Shown here in pieces: positions 54,765 through 64,000 of a DNA stretch of 64,000 nt (positions are counted from its first letter, which is position 1; the number at the start of each line of letters is the position of its first letter). The notes under the pieces were generated by a model, which made no database searches, was not told the origin of the DNA, and saw only the letters and a program-made list of their open reading frames with translations. Source of the stretch: Bacteroides sp. Lineage in GTDB: Bacteria; Bacteroidota; Bacteroidia; Bacteroidales; Muribaculaceae. The stretch covers positions 17,263-81,262 of the forward strand of contig JAMPBJ010000004.1 of NCBI GenBank assembly GCA_023666835.1, read 5' to 3'. Position numbers and translations under genes: made by a program.

Positions 54765-57539
54765 TTATGCTACTACTATGTTGACTATTTTGCCGGGTAC
54801 AACAATGATCTTACGTATGGTCTTACCTTCAAGCCACTTGGTCGCTCCTTCGTGATTAAGGGCTATTCGTTCCACTTCCTCGCGGGGTGTGTCGGCCATC
54901 ACATGAATATTGAAGCGGGCTTTGCCGTTGAACGATACGGCATAGTTGACCACATCCTCCTTAAGGTATTCTTCCTTATATTCAGGCCATTGTGCATCAC
55001 ATACAGTGCTAACATTACCCAATGTATGCCACAATTCTTCCGATATGTGGGGAGCAAATGGTGCAAGCAGCACTACCAAATCTGAGAGCACCTCGCGATT
55101 GTGGCAATGCAGCTGAGTTAGTTCGTTGACACAGATCATGAATGCGGCCACAGAGGTGTTGAATGAGAAATTCTCTATGTCCTGGCTAACTTTCTTTATG
55201 AGTTTATGGATCGATTTTAACTCTTCTTTTGTCGGTTGGCCGTCGGTCAGCAGAAGGGAATCACCCTTATAGAAGAGACCCCAAAGTTTTTTCAGGAAGC
55301 GGTTGACACCGTCAATGCCGTTTGTATCCCACGGTTTGCTCTGCTCAAGCGGGCCGAGGAACATTTCGTAGAGTCGAAGTGTGTCGGCTCCATAACGCTC
55401 CACAATATCGTCGGGGTTGACGACATTAAACATCGATTTCGACATTTTTTCCACTGCATAGCCGCATATGTATTTGCCATCTTCAAGTACAAATTCTGCA
55501 TCGTTGAATTCGGGACGCCAGCGACGGAATGCATCCAGATCCAGCTGATCGTTGCTGACGATGTTGATGTCGACACGTATGGGTGTCACATCATATTGTT
55601 TGCGAAGATTGTAGCTGACAAATGTGTTGGTGTCTTTTATACGATACACGAAGTTGGAGCGACCCTGAATCATACCCTGGTTGATCAGCTTTTTGAAGGG
55701 TTCTTCTTCGCACACCAGACCCAGGTCGAAGAGGAATTTGTTCCAGAAACGGCTATAGATAAGGTGGCCTGTGGCATGTTCGGTTCCTCCTATATAGAGA
55801 TCTACATTGCGCCAGTATTCATCGGCTTCTTTCGATACGAGTGCCTCAGCGTTGTGCGGATCCATATAACGAAGATAGTAGGCCGACGATCCGGCAAATC
55901 CCGGCATGGTGCAAAGTTCAAGGGGATAACCGTCGGGCGATACCCAGTTTTTTGCTCTTCCCAGCGGCGGTTCACCGGTTTCTGTAGGCAGATATTTGTC
56001 TATCTCCGGAAGTTGCAGAGGCAACTGATCGTCGGAAAGCATGTGTGGTATGCCATCTTTATAATATACTGGGAAGGGTTCGCCCCAATAACGCTGACGG
56101 CTGAATATAGCATCGCGCAGTCGATAGTTGACCTTTACCCGGCCTATACCTGCCTTTTCAACGAATTCCTTTGTTTTGGCAATGGCTTCCTTCACATCAA
56201 GTCCGTTAAGGTCAAGCAGGTCGTTTGATGAATTTATCATCTTTCCACTCTTGGCCTCAAACGATTCTTCACTTACGTCGGCTCCTTCTATCAGAGGAAC
56301 TACAGGCAGATCGAAATGGCGTGCAAAAGCATAGTCGCGACTGTCGTGGGCCGGTACAGCCATAATGGCACCCGTGCCGTAGCCTGCCAATACATAATCG
56401 CTTACCCAGATAGGTATTTGTTTACCGGTCACGGGATTGATGGCATAAGCACCGGTGAACACACCGCTCACCTTTTTGTCAATCATTCGCTCGCGCTCGG
56501 TTTTATGCTTGATTTCGTCGCGATAGTCGGCCACAGCCTGCTTTTGCTCATCAGTGGTGACCTTATCCACATACTCGCTTTCGGGAGCAAGCACCATGAA
56601 AGTGACACCGAATATTGTATCGGCACGTGTGGTGAATATTTCCATCACAACATCACTGTCGGCTACCTTGAATTTCATTTCAGCACCTTCCGAACGGCCA
56701 ATCCAGTTGCGCTGTGTCTCCTTAAGCGAATCGGTCCAGTCAATGGTTTCAAGTCCTTCAAGCAGACGGGGAGCATAGGCCGACACACGCAGACACCACT
56801 GATACATCAGTTTCTGCTCCACAGGATAACCTCCTCTGACCGACACTCCTTCGCTCACCTCATCGTTGGCGAGTACAGTGCCAAGTTTCGGACACCAGTT
56901 CACCATCGTATTGCCCAGATAGGCTATACGATAATTCATAAGTGTATCGCTCTTTTGTTTTTCATCCATAGCATTCCACTGCTCTGCTTTGAAGCTGAGG
57001 CTATCGTCGGAGCATGCAGAATTGACCCCTTCATTTCCATACTTTTCAAAATGGTTGATAAGGTCAGTTATCGGACGGGCTGCATTAGCCTTCGTGTCGA
57101 AATAGTGGTTAAACATGCGTATGAAAGCCCATTGTGTCCACTTGTAATAATCCGGGTCGCATGTTTTTATCTCACGGTCCCAATCGTAGCAGAATCCTAT
57201 CTTGTCTAGCTGCTTGCGATAGCGGGCAGTGTTTTCGCGTGTTGTTATTTCAGGATGTTGACCTGTCTGTATGGCATATTGTTCGGCAGGCAATCCGTAG
57301 GCATCGTAGCCCATGGGATGAAGCACATTGAAACCTTTCAGACGTTTGTAGCGCGAATATATATCCGATGCTATGTAGCCCAGCGGATGACCCACATGCA
57401 GTCCTGCCCCCGATGGATAGGGAAACATATCGAGCACATAAAACTTAGGTCTGGTGCTGTCATTATCTGTTTTATAAGTCTTGTTTTCTTTCCAGTAGTT
57501 CTGCCACCGGGTTTCTATATCTTTGTGATTATATTCCAT
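54765..57539 (-). CDS. leuS: Leucyl-tRNA synthetase
   Basis: A 924-residue class I synthetase. Seen: HIGH motif in [18 protein letters not shown], a CP1 editing domain with [11 protein letters not shown] and [14 protein letters not shown], the catalytic-core [10 protein letters not shown] region, KMSKS in [16 protein letters not shown] and a C-terminal domain ending [12 protein letters not shown]. Length is usual for the bacterial type with its extra insertions. It follows nadA by 18 bases and is probably on its transcript. Confidence 0.98.
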   Translation of the reverse strand: MEYNHKDIETRWQNYWKENKTYKTDNDSTRPKFYVLDMFPYPSGAGLHVGHPLGYIASDIYSRYKRLKGFNVLHPMGYDAYGLPAEQYAIQTGQHPEITTRENTARYRKQLDKIGFCYDWDREIKTCDPDYYKWTQWAFIRMFNHYFDTKANAARPITDLINHFEKYGNEGVNSACSDDSLSFKAEQWNAMDEKQKSDTLMNYRIAYLGNTMVNWCPKLGTVLANDEVSEGVSVRGGYPVEQKLMYQWCLRVSAYAPRLLEGLETIDWTDSLKETQRNWIGRSEGAEMKFKVADSDVVMEIFTTRADTIFGVTFMVLAPESEYVDKVTTDEQKQAVADYRDEIKHKTERERMIDKKVSGVFTGAYAINPVTGKQIPIWVSDYVLAGYGTGAIMAVPAHDSRDYAFARHFDLPVVPLIEGADVSEESFEAKSGKMINSSNDLLDLNGLDVKEAIAKTKEFVEKAGIGRVKVNYRLRDAIFSRQRYWGEPFPVYYKDGIPHMLSDDQLPLQLPEIDKYLPTETGEPPLGRAKNWVSPDGYPLELCTMPGFAGSSAYYLRYMDPHNAEALVSKEADEYWRNVDLYIGGTEHATGHLIYSRFWNKFLFDLGLVCEEEPFKKLINQGMIQGRSNFVYRIKDTNTFVSYNLRKQYDVTPIRVDINIVSNDQLDLDAFRRWRPEFNDAEFVLEDGKYICGYAVEKMSKSMFNVVNPDDIVERYGADTLRLYEMFLGPLEQSKPWDTNGIDGVNRFLKKLWGLFYKGDSLLLTDGQPTKEELKSIHKLIKKVSQDIENFSFNTSVAAFMICVNELTQLHCHNREVLSDLVVLLAPFAPHISEELWHTLGNVSTVCDAQWPEYKEEYLKEDVVNYAVSFNGKARFNIHVMADTPREEVERIALNHEGATKWLEGKTIRKIIVVPGKIVNIVVA

Positions 57540-57557
57540 TATATATATATGTGTTGT

Positions 57558-58538
57558 TTATTTATTCAGGGATTCGCTAAGGGCAAGCATGCGGTCAATG
57601 GGACGGCGGGCTTTCTCGATGATGGCTTCATCCACTTCCACCACGGGCATTTCATAGCGAAGGCTGTTGTAGAGCTTTTGAAGCGTATTGAGTTTCATGT
57701 AGTTGCATTCGTTGCATGCACAAGTGGAGTCCGACGGCGGAGCTGCTATGAACTGCTTTTCAGGACATTTCTTTTGCATTTCGTGGAGAATACCGCTTTC
57801 AGTGGCCACAATGAAGCTGTCGGCCTCGTCGTTGCACGCATATTTAAGAAGCACGGCAGTGGATCCAACCTTGTCGGCGAGGAGTTGAAGAGGTCGCTTA
57901 CATTCGGGATGAACAAGGAGCTTAGCCTGTGGATACTGCTTTTTCAACTCTATGATTTTTTCAAAAGAAAATTGCTCATGCACATGGCAGGCTCCATTCC
58001 ACACCACCATGTTGCGGCCGGTGCGGCTATTGATGTATTCGCCGAGGTTGCGATCGGGACCGAAGATGATCTTTTCATCTTCCGGAAGCGATTCAACTAT
58101 TTCGCGCGCATTTCCCGAAGTCACAACAATATCGGTGAGAGCCTTCACATCAGCCGTAGTGTTGACATAGCTTATCACAGTGTGGCCGGGATGCTGCTCA
58201 ATGAACCGCGCAAATTCTTCCGCATTGCAGCTGTCGGCCAGCGAGCATCCGGCATTCATGTCCGGTACTATCACCTTTTTGTCGGGACAAAGTATCTTGG
58301 CTGTCTCCCCCATGAAGTTGACACCACAGAGCACAATTATGCCTGCATCTACCGTTGTTGCAATTCTGGCCAGTGCAAGGGAGTCGCCTATATAATCGGC
58401 CACATCCTGTATTTCCGGTTTCTGATAGTAGTGGGCCATGATGACTGCATTCTTCTCTTTCTTTAGGCGTGCAATCTCACTCTTCAGATCTATCGAAGGA
58501 TCAATCGGGGCATCCACGTATCCTTTGTCAACATTCAT
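57558..58538 (-). CDS. nadA: Quinolinate synthase
   Basis: A 326-residue [4Fe-4S] enzyme that condenses iminoaspartate with dihydroxyacetone phosphate to quinolinate in NAD synthesis. Seen: AHYYQKPEIQDVADYIGDSL, GVNFMGETAKIL, and candidate cluster ligands Cys98 (NAGCSLADS), Cys184 (WNGACHVHEQF) and a Cys in CACNEC (273-278). Length is normal. nadB and nadC are not in the window. It has an exact-consensus promoter and heads the run nadA-leuS-rdgB-PorZ-like. Confidence 0.97.
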   Translation of the reverse strand: MNVDKGYVDAPIDPSIDLKSEIARLKKEKNAVIMAHYYQKPEIQDVADYIGDSLALARIATTVDAGIIVLCGVNFMGETAKILCPDKKVIVPDMNAGCSLADSCNAEEFARFIEQHPGHTVISYVNTTADVKALTDIVVTSGNAREIVESLPEDEKIIFGPDRNLGEYINSRTGRNMVVWNGACHVHEQFSFEKIIELKKQYPQAKLLVHPECKRPLQLLADKVGSTAVLLKYACNDEADSFIVATESGILHEMQKKCPEKQFIAAPPSDSTCACNECNYMKLNTLQKLYNSLRYEMPVVEVDEAIIEKARRPIDRMLALSESLNK

Positions 58539-58606
58539 TTTCTTTATTTATAAATTTAAAATTTTAAAAATCTAAAATCAATAAGAAGAATAAGGCATGT
58601 TGATAG

Positions 58607-58638
58607 CAAAGATAAGTTTTCAGGCATTTTCTTGCAAA
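58607..58638 (-). promoter_or_regulatory. Predicted promoter of nadA
   Basis: On the minus strand TTTG (58635-58638), 20 bases, then TATCTTTG (58607-58614): exact consensus and spacing. The leader would be about 62 bases. A second -7-like element (TAACTTTG, 58745-58752) further upstream lacks a good -33 partner. Confidence 0.75.
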
Positions 58639-58937
58639 TATTGTTTATTGAAGTTGATATTTGCATTATCTTACTTTTATCTACATCGCCCTTTATTGAT
58701 AGATAATGATTTATATGGTTTATCAACATTGTGTTAATAATGTGCAAAGTTAACAACTTTCTGCCAATTTCATATCAATAAATGTTGAAATAGGTATGGA
58801 TAAAACTTGCAAAAGCAAAGTGTAAGTTATTTTGCAATCACCAGCCGGGTCGTTATATGGCCAAAGATTCATGAAAACCAAATTTAATTATAAAAATTCA
58901 TTGAAAAAATATCAACGGTTTTCAACATTGTTATCAA

Positions 58938-58977
58938 CAACAACAAGAGACCGCACCAAGCGGCCTCTTGTTTGTTG
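58938..58977 (-). terminator. Terminator-like hairpin after the sigma factor gene
   Basis: A stem of 13 pairs (one internal mismatch, extendable across a bulge) around the loop ACCAA at 58955-58959; the core pairs CCGC with GCGG. Read on the minus strand it is followed by TTGTTGTTGTTG. It lies about 75 bases after the sigma factor stop. The rest of the gene-free stretch 58539-59051 is AT-rich; apart from the nadA promoter I see nothing else in it. Confidence 0.6.
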
Positions 58978-59051
58978 AATTTTGGCAGTAATATAAAAGT
59001 AGTAAGGGAGGTGTATTCTTTTGGAATATACGAGCTTATGTGAAACGGCAA

Positions 59052-59555
59052 TTAGCGGTAGTCGGCAAAACGGCGCTGCAATTGCTGGCGTGCAAAGAAG
59101 ATACGGCTTTTGATGGTGCCGATCGGAAGACTCATCTTTTCGGCTATTTCGTTGTATTTAAAGCCCTGCACGTGCATCGAGAAAGGTATGCGGTATTTGT
59201 CGGGAAATTCGCTGATGGCACTTGTAATTTCGGTGGCGGCATATGATCCTTCGGGCGATTCAAGTCCGCTGTCCTGCGAGAGGTTCAGATGGTAGTAGTC
59301 TTCAGTCTGGTCGATGATAGTGGCCGAACGAACCACACGACGGTAGTTGTTGATGAAGATGTTGCGCATGATGGTGAATACCCATCCTTTGAAGTTGGTG
59401 TTCTCAACATATTTTTCACGATTGTTGAGCACTTTCATTGTGGTGTCCTGGAGAAGATCGTAAGCATCATCGCGGTTCGACGTAAGCATGTAAGCGAAGT
59501 TCAGCATGTTGGCCTGAAGACCCATTAGGCGATTGGTGAAAGTTGTAGTTTCCAT
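59052..59555 (-). CDS. ECF-type RNA polymerase sigma factor
   Basis: A 167-residue sigma-70 family factor with only regions 2 and 4. Region 2 (about 12-80) includes DDAYDLLQDTTMKVLNN and FKGWVFTIMRNIFINNYRR; region 4 (about 110-160) includes FKYNEIAEKMSLPIGTIKSRIFFAR, a classic helix-turn-helix. No anti-sigma gene is adjacent, and its size and wording match a widespread stand-alone Bacteroidetes ECF factor. Upstream, TACTTTTG (minus strand, 59656-59663) could be its -7 element, without a clear -33. A divergent kinase gene starts 295 bases away. Confidence 0.92.
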   Translation of the reverse strand: METTTFTNRLMGLQANMLNFAYMLTSNRDDAYDLLQDTTMKVLNNREKYVENTNFKGWVFTIMRNIFINNYRRVVRSATIIDQTEDYYHLNLSQDSGLESPEGSYAATEITSAISEFPDKYRIPFSMHVQGFKYNEIAEKMSLPIGTIKSRIFFARQQLQRRFADYR

Positions 59556-59808
59556 AATAGCTCGTTTTATTATATAGATAATTGAAATGGCATGAATGAA
59601 TAAATAAATAGTAATGTAGCGTCAGGTGGTCATTGGTTTATGTCCGTCGACATTGCAAAAGTAACAAGTTTGTAACATAAAAAATAATTTTAATGTTAAA
59701 ACATGTTAAAATTATTACATCGTTGTTACAACTTTGTTTAAACTATTTATTTATAATTAGTTAAACGATTAAATAAAATCATAAAAATTTTATTTAGTAA
59801 CGAGCTTG

Positions 59809-59840
59809 TTTGTATGGAAACATAAAATTAGGTATCTTTA
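59809..59840 (+). promoter_or_regulatory. Predicted promoter of the interrupted kinase gene
   Basis: TTTG at 59809-59812, 20 bases, then TATCTTTA at 59833-59840 (one mismatch in the -7 element). Transcription would begin only a few bases before the ATG at 59851, giving an almost leaderless message. Confidence 0.55.
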
Positions 59841-59850
59841 TAGTGCTATT

Positions 59851-61191
59851 ATGATAAAGTCCTATACTACTACAATCGAAGGTACTTCTGTGTTCGCTGC
59901 CGAGGAAAATTTAAGTGAAAAAAATTCGCTGGAAGCGCAGTTCACAGACGAAAATATTTGTGGATCAGGCGCTTCGTGTACGGTCTATAGCGTACGACTT
60001 ATAGGCAGACATTTGGCTGTCAAACGTCTGGAAGAAGCCGAAAGACTCAATTCCACATGCGTAGCAGCTTTCAGAAAAGAATATGAGATGGGCAGTCGCT
60101 TGCGGCATAACGGCTTGCCTGTCTATCACAGCATGCGCGAAGATGTCGACGAGGTGTATCTTGTGATGGATTTCATCGATGGTTGCACACTGCAACATTA
60201 TATGTCGACTCCCCGGGGCAGATCAAGGATGGACAATGATGAAAACATAGTCAAGGTCATGAAGCAGTTGATAGAAGTGACTGACTATCTGCATCGGTGC
60301 GGAGTGATTCATTGCGATATAAAGTAGGAAAATATAATGGTGCGACGCAGCGATGAGGCTTTAATGCTGATAGATCTCGACAAAGCATATTGCGACACAC
60401 TCGACAAAACACATGGAGGTACGCCTGGCGTAAGTGATGCGGTCAGTGCCGGTCAACGACCTGTTGCCGCCAAGGACTATGCTGCGATTGGAAAAGTATT
60501 TGAAAGTATATTTAAGTGCAACGACAAACCAATACCTCGCAAATACAGGAAATTTCGACAACTGTGCGATGATCCGAATGTCACCTCCGACAAACTTATA
60601 GCTGCCCTTGAATCGCGATACGGATATTCAAAAATCATGTTATTGGCAATAATTATTATTGTTAATATAATGATTATATGTGCGTTACTGTATCTTTTCA
60701 TGAGCAGAACCAAAGCCAATAATGAATCGGAAGCTAATGCTTCAGCTGTTGTAGAAGAAATGGTTCAAGATACCATACATGACGAGCCAACACTGACAAT
60801 AGAAGAAAATAAAACGTCCTCTTCTTTCCCTCAACCCCCAAAAAGCGATGCAATCGAAAATGATCTAACTGAACAACACGAAGAGATCACTGACTTCGAT
60901 CAGCGAATGGAAGAATATATCAAGGAAGTAGGTTCGGCATTGAACGCATTGCGATCAGGCAGATTGACGGAGTCAGAGATTCAAGATATTGCAACACATC
61001 TTTCACAGACCTATAAATCTTCCTGGGAACAAATAAAAAATGACTTCAGAAAAAACAATACTGAAGCCTCGGAAAGTGAAGTGACAATGGCTATGGCCAC
61101 TGCACTTGGTGAAAGCAAAACTTTCAAACTGATGAACGATTTCAACAAAGAGTTGATTGATACGATAAACCGTCGTGTAGGCCGTGAATGA
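59851..61191 (+). pseudogene. Membrane-bound Ser/Thr protein kinase, interrupted by in-frame TAG
   Basis: Read through one stop, this is a 446-codon frame. The kinase half has a Gly-rich loop (CGSGASCTVYS, 38-48), Lys58 in LAVKRL, catalytic HCDIK (154-158), then TAG at codon 159 (60325-60327), then ENIMV, the metal motif DLD (175-177) and GTPGVSDAV in the activation segment. One membrane helix follows (about 261-284), then an acidic linker and a helical tail to VGRE. The stop replaces the residue between Lys and Glu-Asn in the family pattern HxDxKPEN. As is, translation yields 158 residues without Asn or DLD. A restart at ATG 60337 could make the second half. TAG ends ftsQ, rnhB and dapB, so it is a normal stop here. 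Confidence 0.85.
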
Positions 61192-61192
61192 G

Positions 61193-61744
61193 TCAGGCTA
61201 TTATTTCAAGCGAAAGCAGTCCGCCATCCTTCGCTCCACGATAGGCTCCAAGCGATTTTCCGTCGCGAACCACATCGCCGGCTATAAGCTCCTGGTTGAT
61301 GATAAGATGTGTGATTTTCAGTTTGTCGCCCGCAATCAGTTTACTGTTTATTGAGTCATTGACCAGAAATTCAAAATTGCCAAGATAGGTCATGACTATG
61401 GTGCGACACGGATGATAAGTAAGTCTGATTTTTGTACCGGTGGCAAGTTCGGCCACCTTGACACTGTCCAACGATGTGAACTCCGACGATCTTGTGCCTT
61501 CGCCCACATCATTGAGCAGTGCCAAATGGTTTTCGTAGCCGAGCCATTTTGCCAGAATGTCCATGGTGGAATTGTGCGGAGTGCGGTAACGTTCCTTTGA
61601 ATCGGCGCCCACAAGGCCCAACATGCGTTTCACCGTGGTTTCGCTTATACCGATTTCCTTTCCCAGCGGTGCACAATCAGCAGAGAAAATATGCTCCTTA
61701 CCATATTTGGCGAGTATCTTATCTATAATTGACTGAGAAAGCAT
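61193..61744 (-). CDS. Putative DNA-binding protein, HTH-like N-terminus
   Basis: A 183-residue soluble protein. Residues about 1-75 are helical with PLGKEIGISETTVKRMLGLVG followed by TPHNSTMDILAKWLGY, which resembles a helix-turn-helix pair used by small Bacteroidales regulators. The rest is beta-rich, with repeated GTKIRLTY and GDKLKITHLII type strands. No family is named with confidence. It is convergent with the interrupted kinase gene: the two stops are one base apart, so each transcript can run into the other. Confidence 0.7.
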   Translation of the reverse strand: MLSQSIIDKILAKYGKEHIFSADCAPLGKEIGISETTVKRMLGLVGADSKERYRTPHNSTMDILAKWLGYENHLALLNDVGEGTRSSEFTSLDSVKVAELATGTKIRLTYHPCRTIVMTYLGNFEFLVNDSINSKLIAGDKLKITHLIINQELIAGDVVRDGKSLGAYRGAKDGGLLSLEIIA

Positions 61745-61797
61745 GACGGGTGAAAACTATTTTTAAGCGAAATATAATGGCAAAATGTGTTTGTTTA

Positions 61798-62280
61798 TTA
61801 TAAGCCGAGGCTGTTGAGATCAACGCCGCCAACCGACTGAATGGCATCAACGCTGACGTCGGCTGCCTTTGCTGCGATGGATGAGAATTTCGAAACGAGT
61901 TTCGACATACGCTGGAGCTGTGCCGACGACATTTCAGACTCCATGCCTTCGAGTGTGCTCTGTACTTTTTGAGCTTTCTCGGCAATGCTCATAGCGCTCG
62001 ACATGTCCACCTTGCCGGCTTTGTATTTGGTCATGAAGTTGTCGTACTCAGTGAGCAGTTCCTCATATTCGTCAAGGAATTTGTCGATTTCAGAATTGTC
62101 GGCAGTAGTTTCAGCAGCAGGTTCAGCAGTTTCCACCGAAGTGGCGATTGTATCATTACCTCCTGCTACGGTTGTGATTTCGTCGGTTTCTACTTCCGTT
62201 TGAGTGTCATTTGATTTGCTGCCGCAAGCTGTCATGCCCAGCACTGTGAGTGAAATGAGAAAATAATTGATTGTTTTCAT
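61798..62280 (-). CDS. Small lipoprotein, Thr/Glu-rich then helical
   Basis: A 160-residue lipoprotein: signal MKTINYFLISLTVLGMTAC (Cys19), an acidic Thr/Glu/Ala-rich linker (about 22-65), and a helical domain (about 66-145) with LDEYEELLTEYDNFMTKYKAG and AEKAQKVQSTLEGM, then VGGVDLNSLGL. ATG 62280 is set by the signal peptide; upstream codons are spurious. Similar small lipoproteins are common in Bacteroidales and have no known role. Two -7-like elements on the minus strand (62339-62346 and 62388-62395) may serve it. Confidence 0.82.
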   Translation of the reverse strand: MKTINYFLISLTVLGMTACGSKSNDTQTEVETDEITTVAGGNDTIATSVETAEPAAETTADNSEIDKFLDEYEELLTEYDNFMTKYKAGKVDMSSAMSIAEKAQKVQSTLEGMESEMSSAQLQRMSKLVSKFSSIAAKAADVSVDAIQSVGGVDLNSLGL

Positions 62281-62539
62281 TGGTGATAATAAATGATTAA
62301 TGGTGTGAAAAGTTATAATGATCTCTGTCAGTTGTAGGCAAAAGTAGTCTGTATGGCATGATAAAACGCATTCTTCCCATGCCACGACAAATTTAGATAT
62401 TTTGACTGACACCACCTCAGTTCATTTTGTTCACTTTAGTGAAGTATATGACTTTTTCTGTACTCGGTTTTTCAAGTATACAAAATATGACATTAATAAC
62501 AATACTGGTGAAAGGTTGATCTATGTAAATCACCGCATT

Positions 62540-63250
62540 TTAAATTCTTTTAAAAACTTTATTTCCCGAATATTGTGAGACCTTTCTTAGGTTTTTTTCT
62601 ACTAATTTGGTTCTATAATATCTTTTACTGATAGAATCCCCTAAGTCTGTTATATAAGCAAAATTTAAAAATGAGTCTGGATTGTTCTCTTCGCCGCGTT
62701 TAAAACCGGATTTATTTATTGCCTTATTAAAAAAATCTAAAACTTCAATTGAATCATACATGACAATACCATCCTTACTATAAATGAAGAAGTCTTTTTC
62801 CTTATCAAGTATACCTACTAGTTTAATACTTTCTACAAAACCACTGACTAATTGCGCTACTTGGAATATTGTATCGTCTTTTATATATCAATCAATTATT
62901 CGTGGATTCGGACAATCTGCACATAAACAAGGATATGTACCTGCATATTCCATTTGGTATTCTTGTCGGATGTGCCAGTAATCTCCATCTTTGGTGAATA
63001 TATATGCTTTGGAGAGGCTGTCCGAAAGACGCACCGTTATGCGATTTTTTTCTCGTTTTACAAACACGTATGGCGTATCTGTCACCTCTTCTTTGCCCGT
63101 CAAACTATAATAGTCGAAGTATTGGAACCGCTCATACTGAGTTGAATCCCTCAGAAATGCTTCCTCTGTAATTTCATCACTGTGTGAGCTACAACCGAAA
63201 AATCCCGATAAAATAATTCCTATTAAAATAAAAACTAATAAATTTTTCAT
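62540..63250 (-). pseudogene. Lipoprotein gene interrupted by in-frame TGA; possible immunity gene
   Basis: The frame opens with a lipoprotein signal (MKNLLVFILIGIILSGFFGC, Cys20) and runs 120 codons to TGA at 62888-62890. It then continues open in the same frame for another 115 codons, beginning YIKDDTIFQVAQL and ending GNKVFKRI. The second half reads as normal protein (VGILDKEKDFFIYSKDGI, FNKAINKSGFKRGEEN). The simplest view is one 235-residue lipoprotein broken by a nonsense change (TGG or CGA to TGA). It lies 14 bases after the RHS-derived gene, the usual place of an immunity gene in toxin loci. Function is inference from position only. Confidence 0.72.
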
Positions 63251-63264
63251 TATAGTATGGATTT

Positions 63265-64000
63265 TTAAAAGTGTTTTCGTAAAGGAGTCATAAACCTGTA
63301 ATATCTCATGCCGGATTTTGGATCCAATTTGATATGGGTTATCTCACTGACGGCCTTCTTGGGACGGGCTATTTTCATAATCCCCAATCTTAGTCTTACC
63401 GATTTATTACCCTTAATTTTTTTAGTAACTATGTTGTTTCCATTCAATCCAAAATCAGGTTTACCGTTAAATAGGAAGCTTGCCAGGAGAGGTACAGTAG
63501 ATGCTATTACGTTACAATTCATGTCATTTGACATTTTTTGAATGAATTGTGTGCCCTCCTCATATTTGGCAGAATTACAAGAAAATAGTATCAAAGTTGA
63601 ACCTTGAAATCCTTATTTTAAAGGCGTAAAGTCAGTGAGGATATCAACTTGATCTTTGCCAATGTTTGCGAACCCATAATTGCCATGTCCACTTATAGCA
63701 TACACAGCTGCCTTTGTATTTTTCTTCGACAAATCATTTATAGCATAGCATAGGTAATATCTTCCATATCAGCAACTTATATTCGCCGAACATTGTTCTT
63801 TACAACTGCTTCATATCCTGCCTTTAAAGCTCTATCATTACCTTCCTCAGCAGCTTTACTATAATGAATACTTATGAATGGATAAGTTATTCCATCCTTG
63901 ATTCCTTCAAGGGTATAAAGTCCGGAAGGATCGATAAGCCGCATCGGGTTGGCGGCGCAGTAGAGGTAGGGGGAAAGGGGGTGGTATTTGTCGGCGAGGT
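63265..64000 (-). pseudogene. RHS-repeat gene 3' end with degraded caspase-like C-terminal domain
   Basis: The minus strand enters with the RHS core ending DKYHPLSPYLYCAANP and LIDPSG, the junction after which variable toxin tips start. The frame hits TAA at 63777-63779, continues VADMEDITYA, then shifts at a duplicated 5-mer (GCATA twice at 63743-63752). With one copy removed it continues INDLSKKNTKAAVYAISGHGNYG to a second TAA (63613-63615), then GSTLILFSCNSAKYEEG and on to the stop at 63265. The His-Gly (63685-63687) and Cys (63577-63579), each after a hydrophobic strand, fit clan CD (caspase/CHAT-like) peptidases. So the tip was one domain, now inactive. The catalytic reading is inference. 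Confidence 0.78.

Noticed and set aside
58700-58945. Several TTATCAACA-like boxes suggesting DnaA sites or an origin
   Set aside because: They match the DnaA box imperfectly, are in very AT-rich sequence, and no dnaA, dnaN or similar gene is nearby.
60325-60327. Genome-wide reassignment of TAG to an amino acid
   Set aside because: ftsQ, rnhB and dapB end properly with TAG at their expected lengths.
1-64000. CRISPR arrays, tRNA or rRNA genes, insertion-sequence transposases
   Set aside because: No regularly spaced repeats, no cloverleaf or rRNA stretches and no transposase-like frames were seen by eye; a covariance-model search would be decisive.

Overview
The window reads as chromosome of a Bacteroidales bacterium, most likely Muribaculaceae-like (a lineage inference, not proven here). 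Supporting signs are promoters of the Bacteroidetes type (TTTG, about 20 bases, TAnnTTTG), TonB receptor/DUF5689 lipoprotein operons, DUF4254, DUF389 and RHS genes, and a division cluster in Bacteroidetes order. MurE carries the DNPR motif and dapB is present, so the cell wall should contain meso-diaminopimelate.

Layout. 1-5200: a tandem array of FKBP-type peptidyl-prolyl isomerase paralogues, mostly lipoproteins, interrupted by a sirtuin without zinc cysteines; the array runs from intact enzymes to a degenerate FKBP and then to a protein with no FKBP domain, and ends at a clear terminator. 5492-20748: an unbroken dcw operon (rsmH, ftsL-like, ftsI, murE, mraY, murD, ftsW, murG, murC, ftsQ, ftsA, ftsZ) with no mraZ in front, closed by a bidirectional terminator. 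20833-32785 (minus): Bax inhibitor-1 family protein, argS, a flippase/DUF389/glycosyltransferase set with ATGA overlaps, ruvB, DUF4254, a histidine phosphatase, and an unrecognised protein with one C-terminal membrane segment. 32886-33047: a 162-base palindromic repeat. 33143-40860 (minus): a TonB receptor operon with two large DUF5689/DUF6359-type lipoproteins. 41194-51109: Na/Pi cotransporter, orphan response regulator, rnhB, and dapB-lepB-wbqC on plus; an unknown secreted protein and SPFH-pyrH-frr on minus. 51106-58538 (minus): nadA-leuS-rdgB-PorZ-like operon with a small unknown gene.

The right end (58.5-64 kb) is AT-richer and accessory in character. It holds an ECF sigma factor and a divergent membrane-bound Ser/Thr kinase gene broken by one in-frame TAG inside the HCDIK-x-EN catalytic loop. 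A small HTH-like gene and a lipoprotein follow. Next come a second lipoprotein gene broken by one in-frame TGA, and the 3' end of an RHS gene whose tip has two in-frame TAA codons and a 5-base duplication. Read through, that RHS tip looks like a caspase-like (His-Gly / Cys) domain, with the broken lipoprotein in the position expected for an immunity gene. All core genes elsewhere are intact, so these lesions mark either a decaying island or a local assembly problem.
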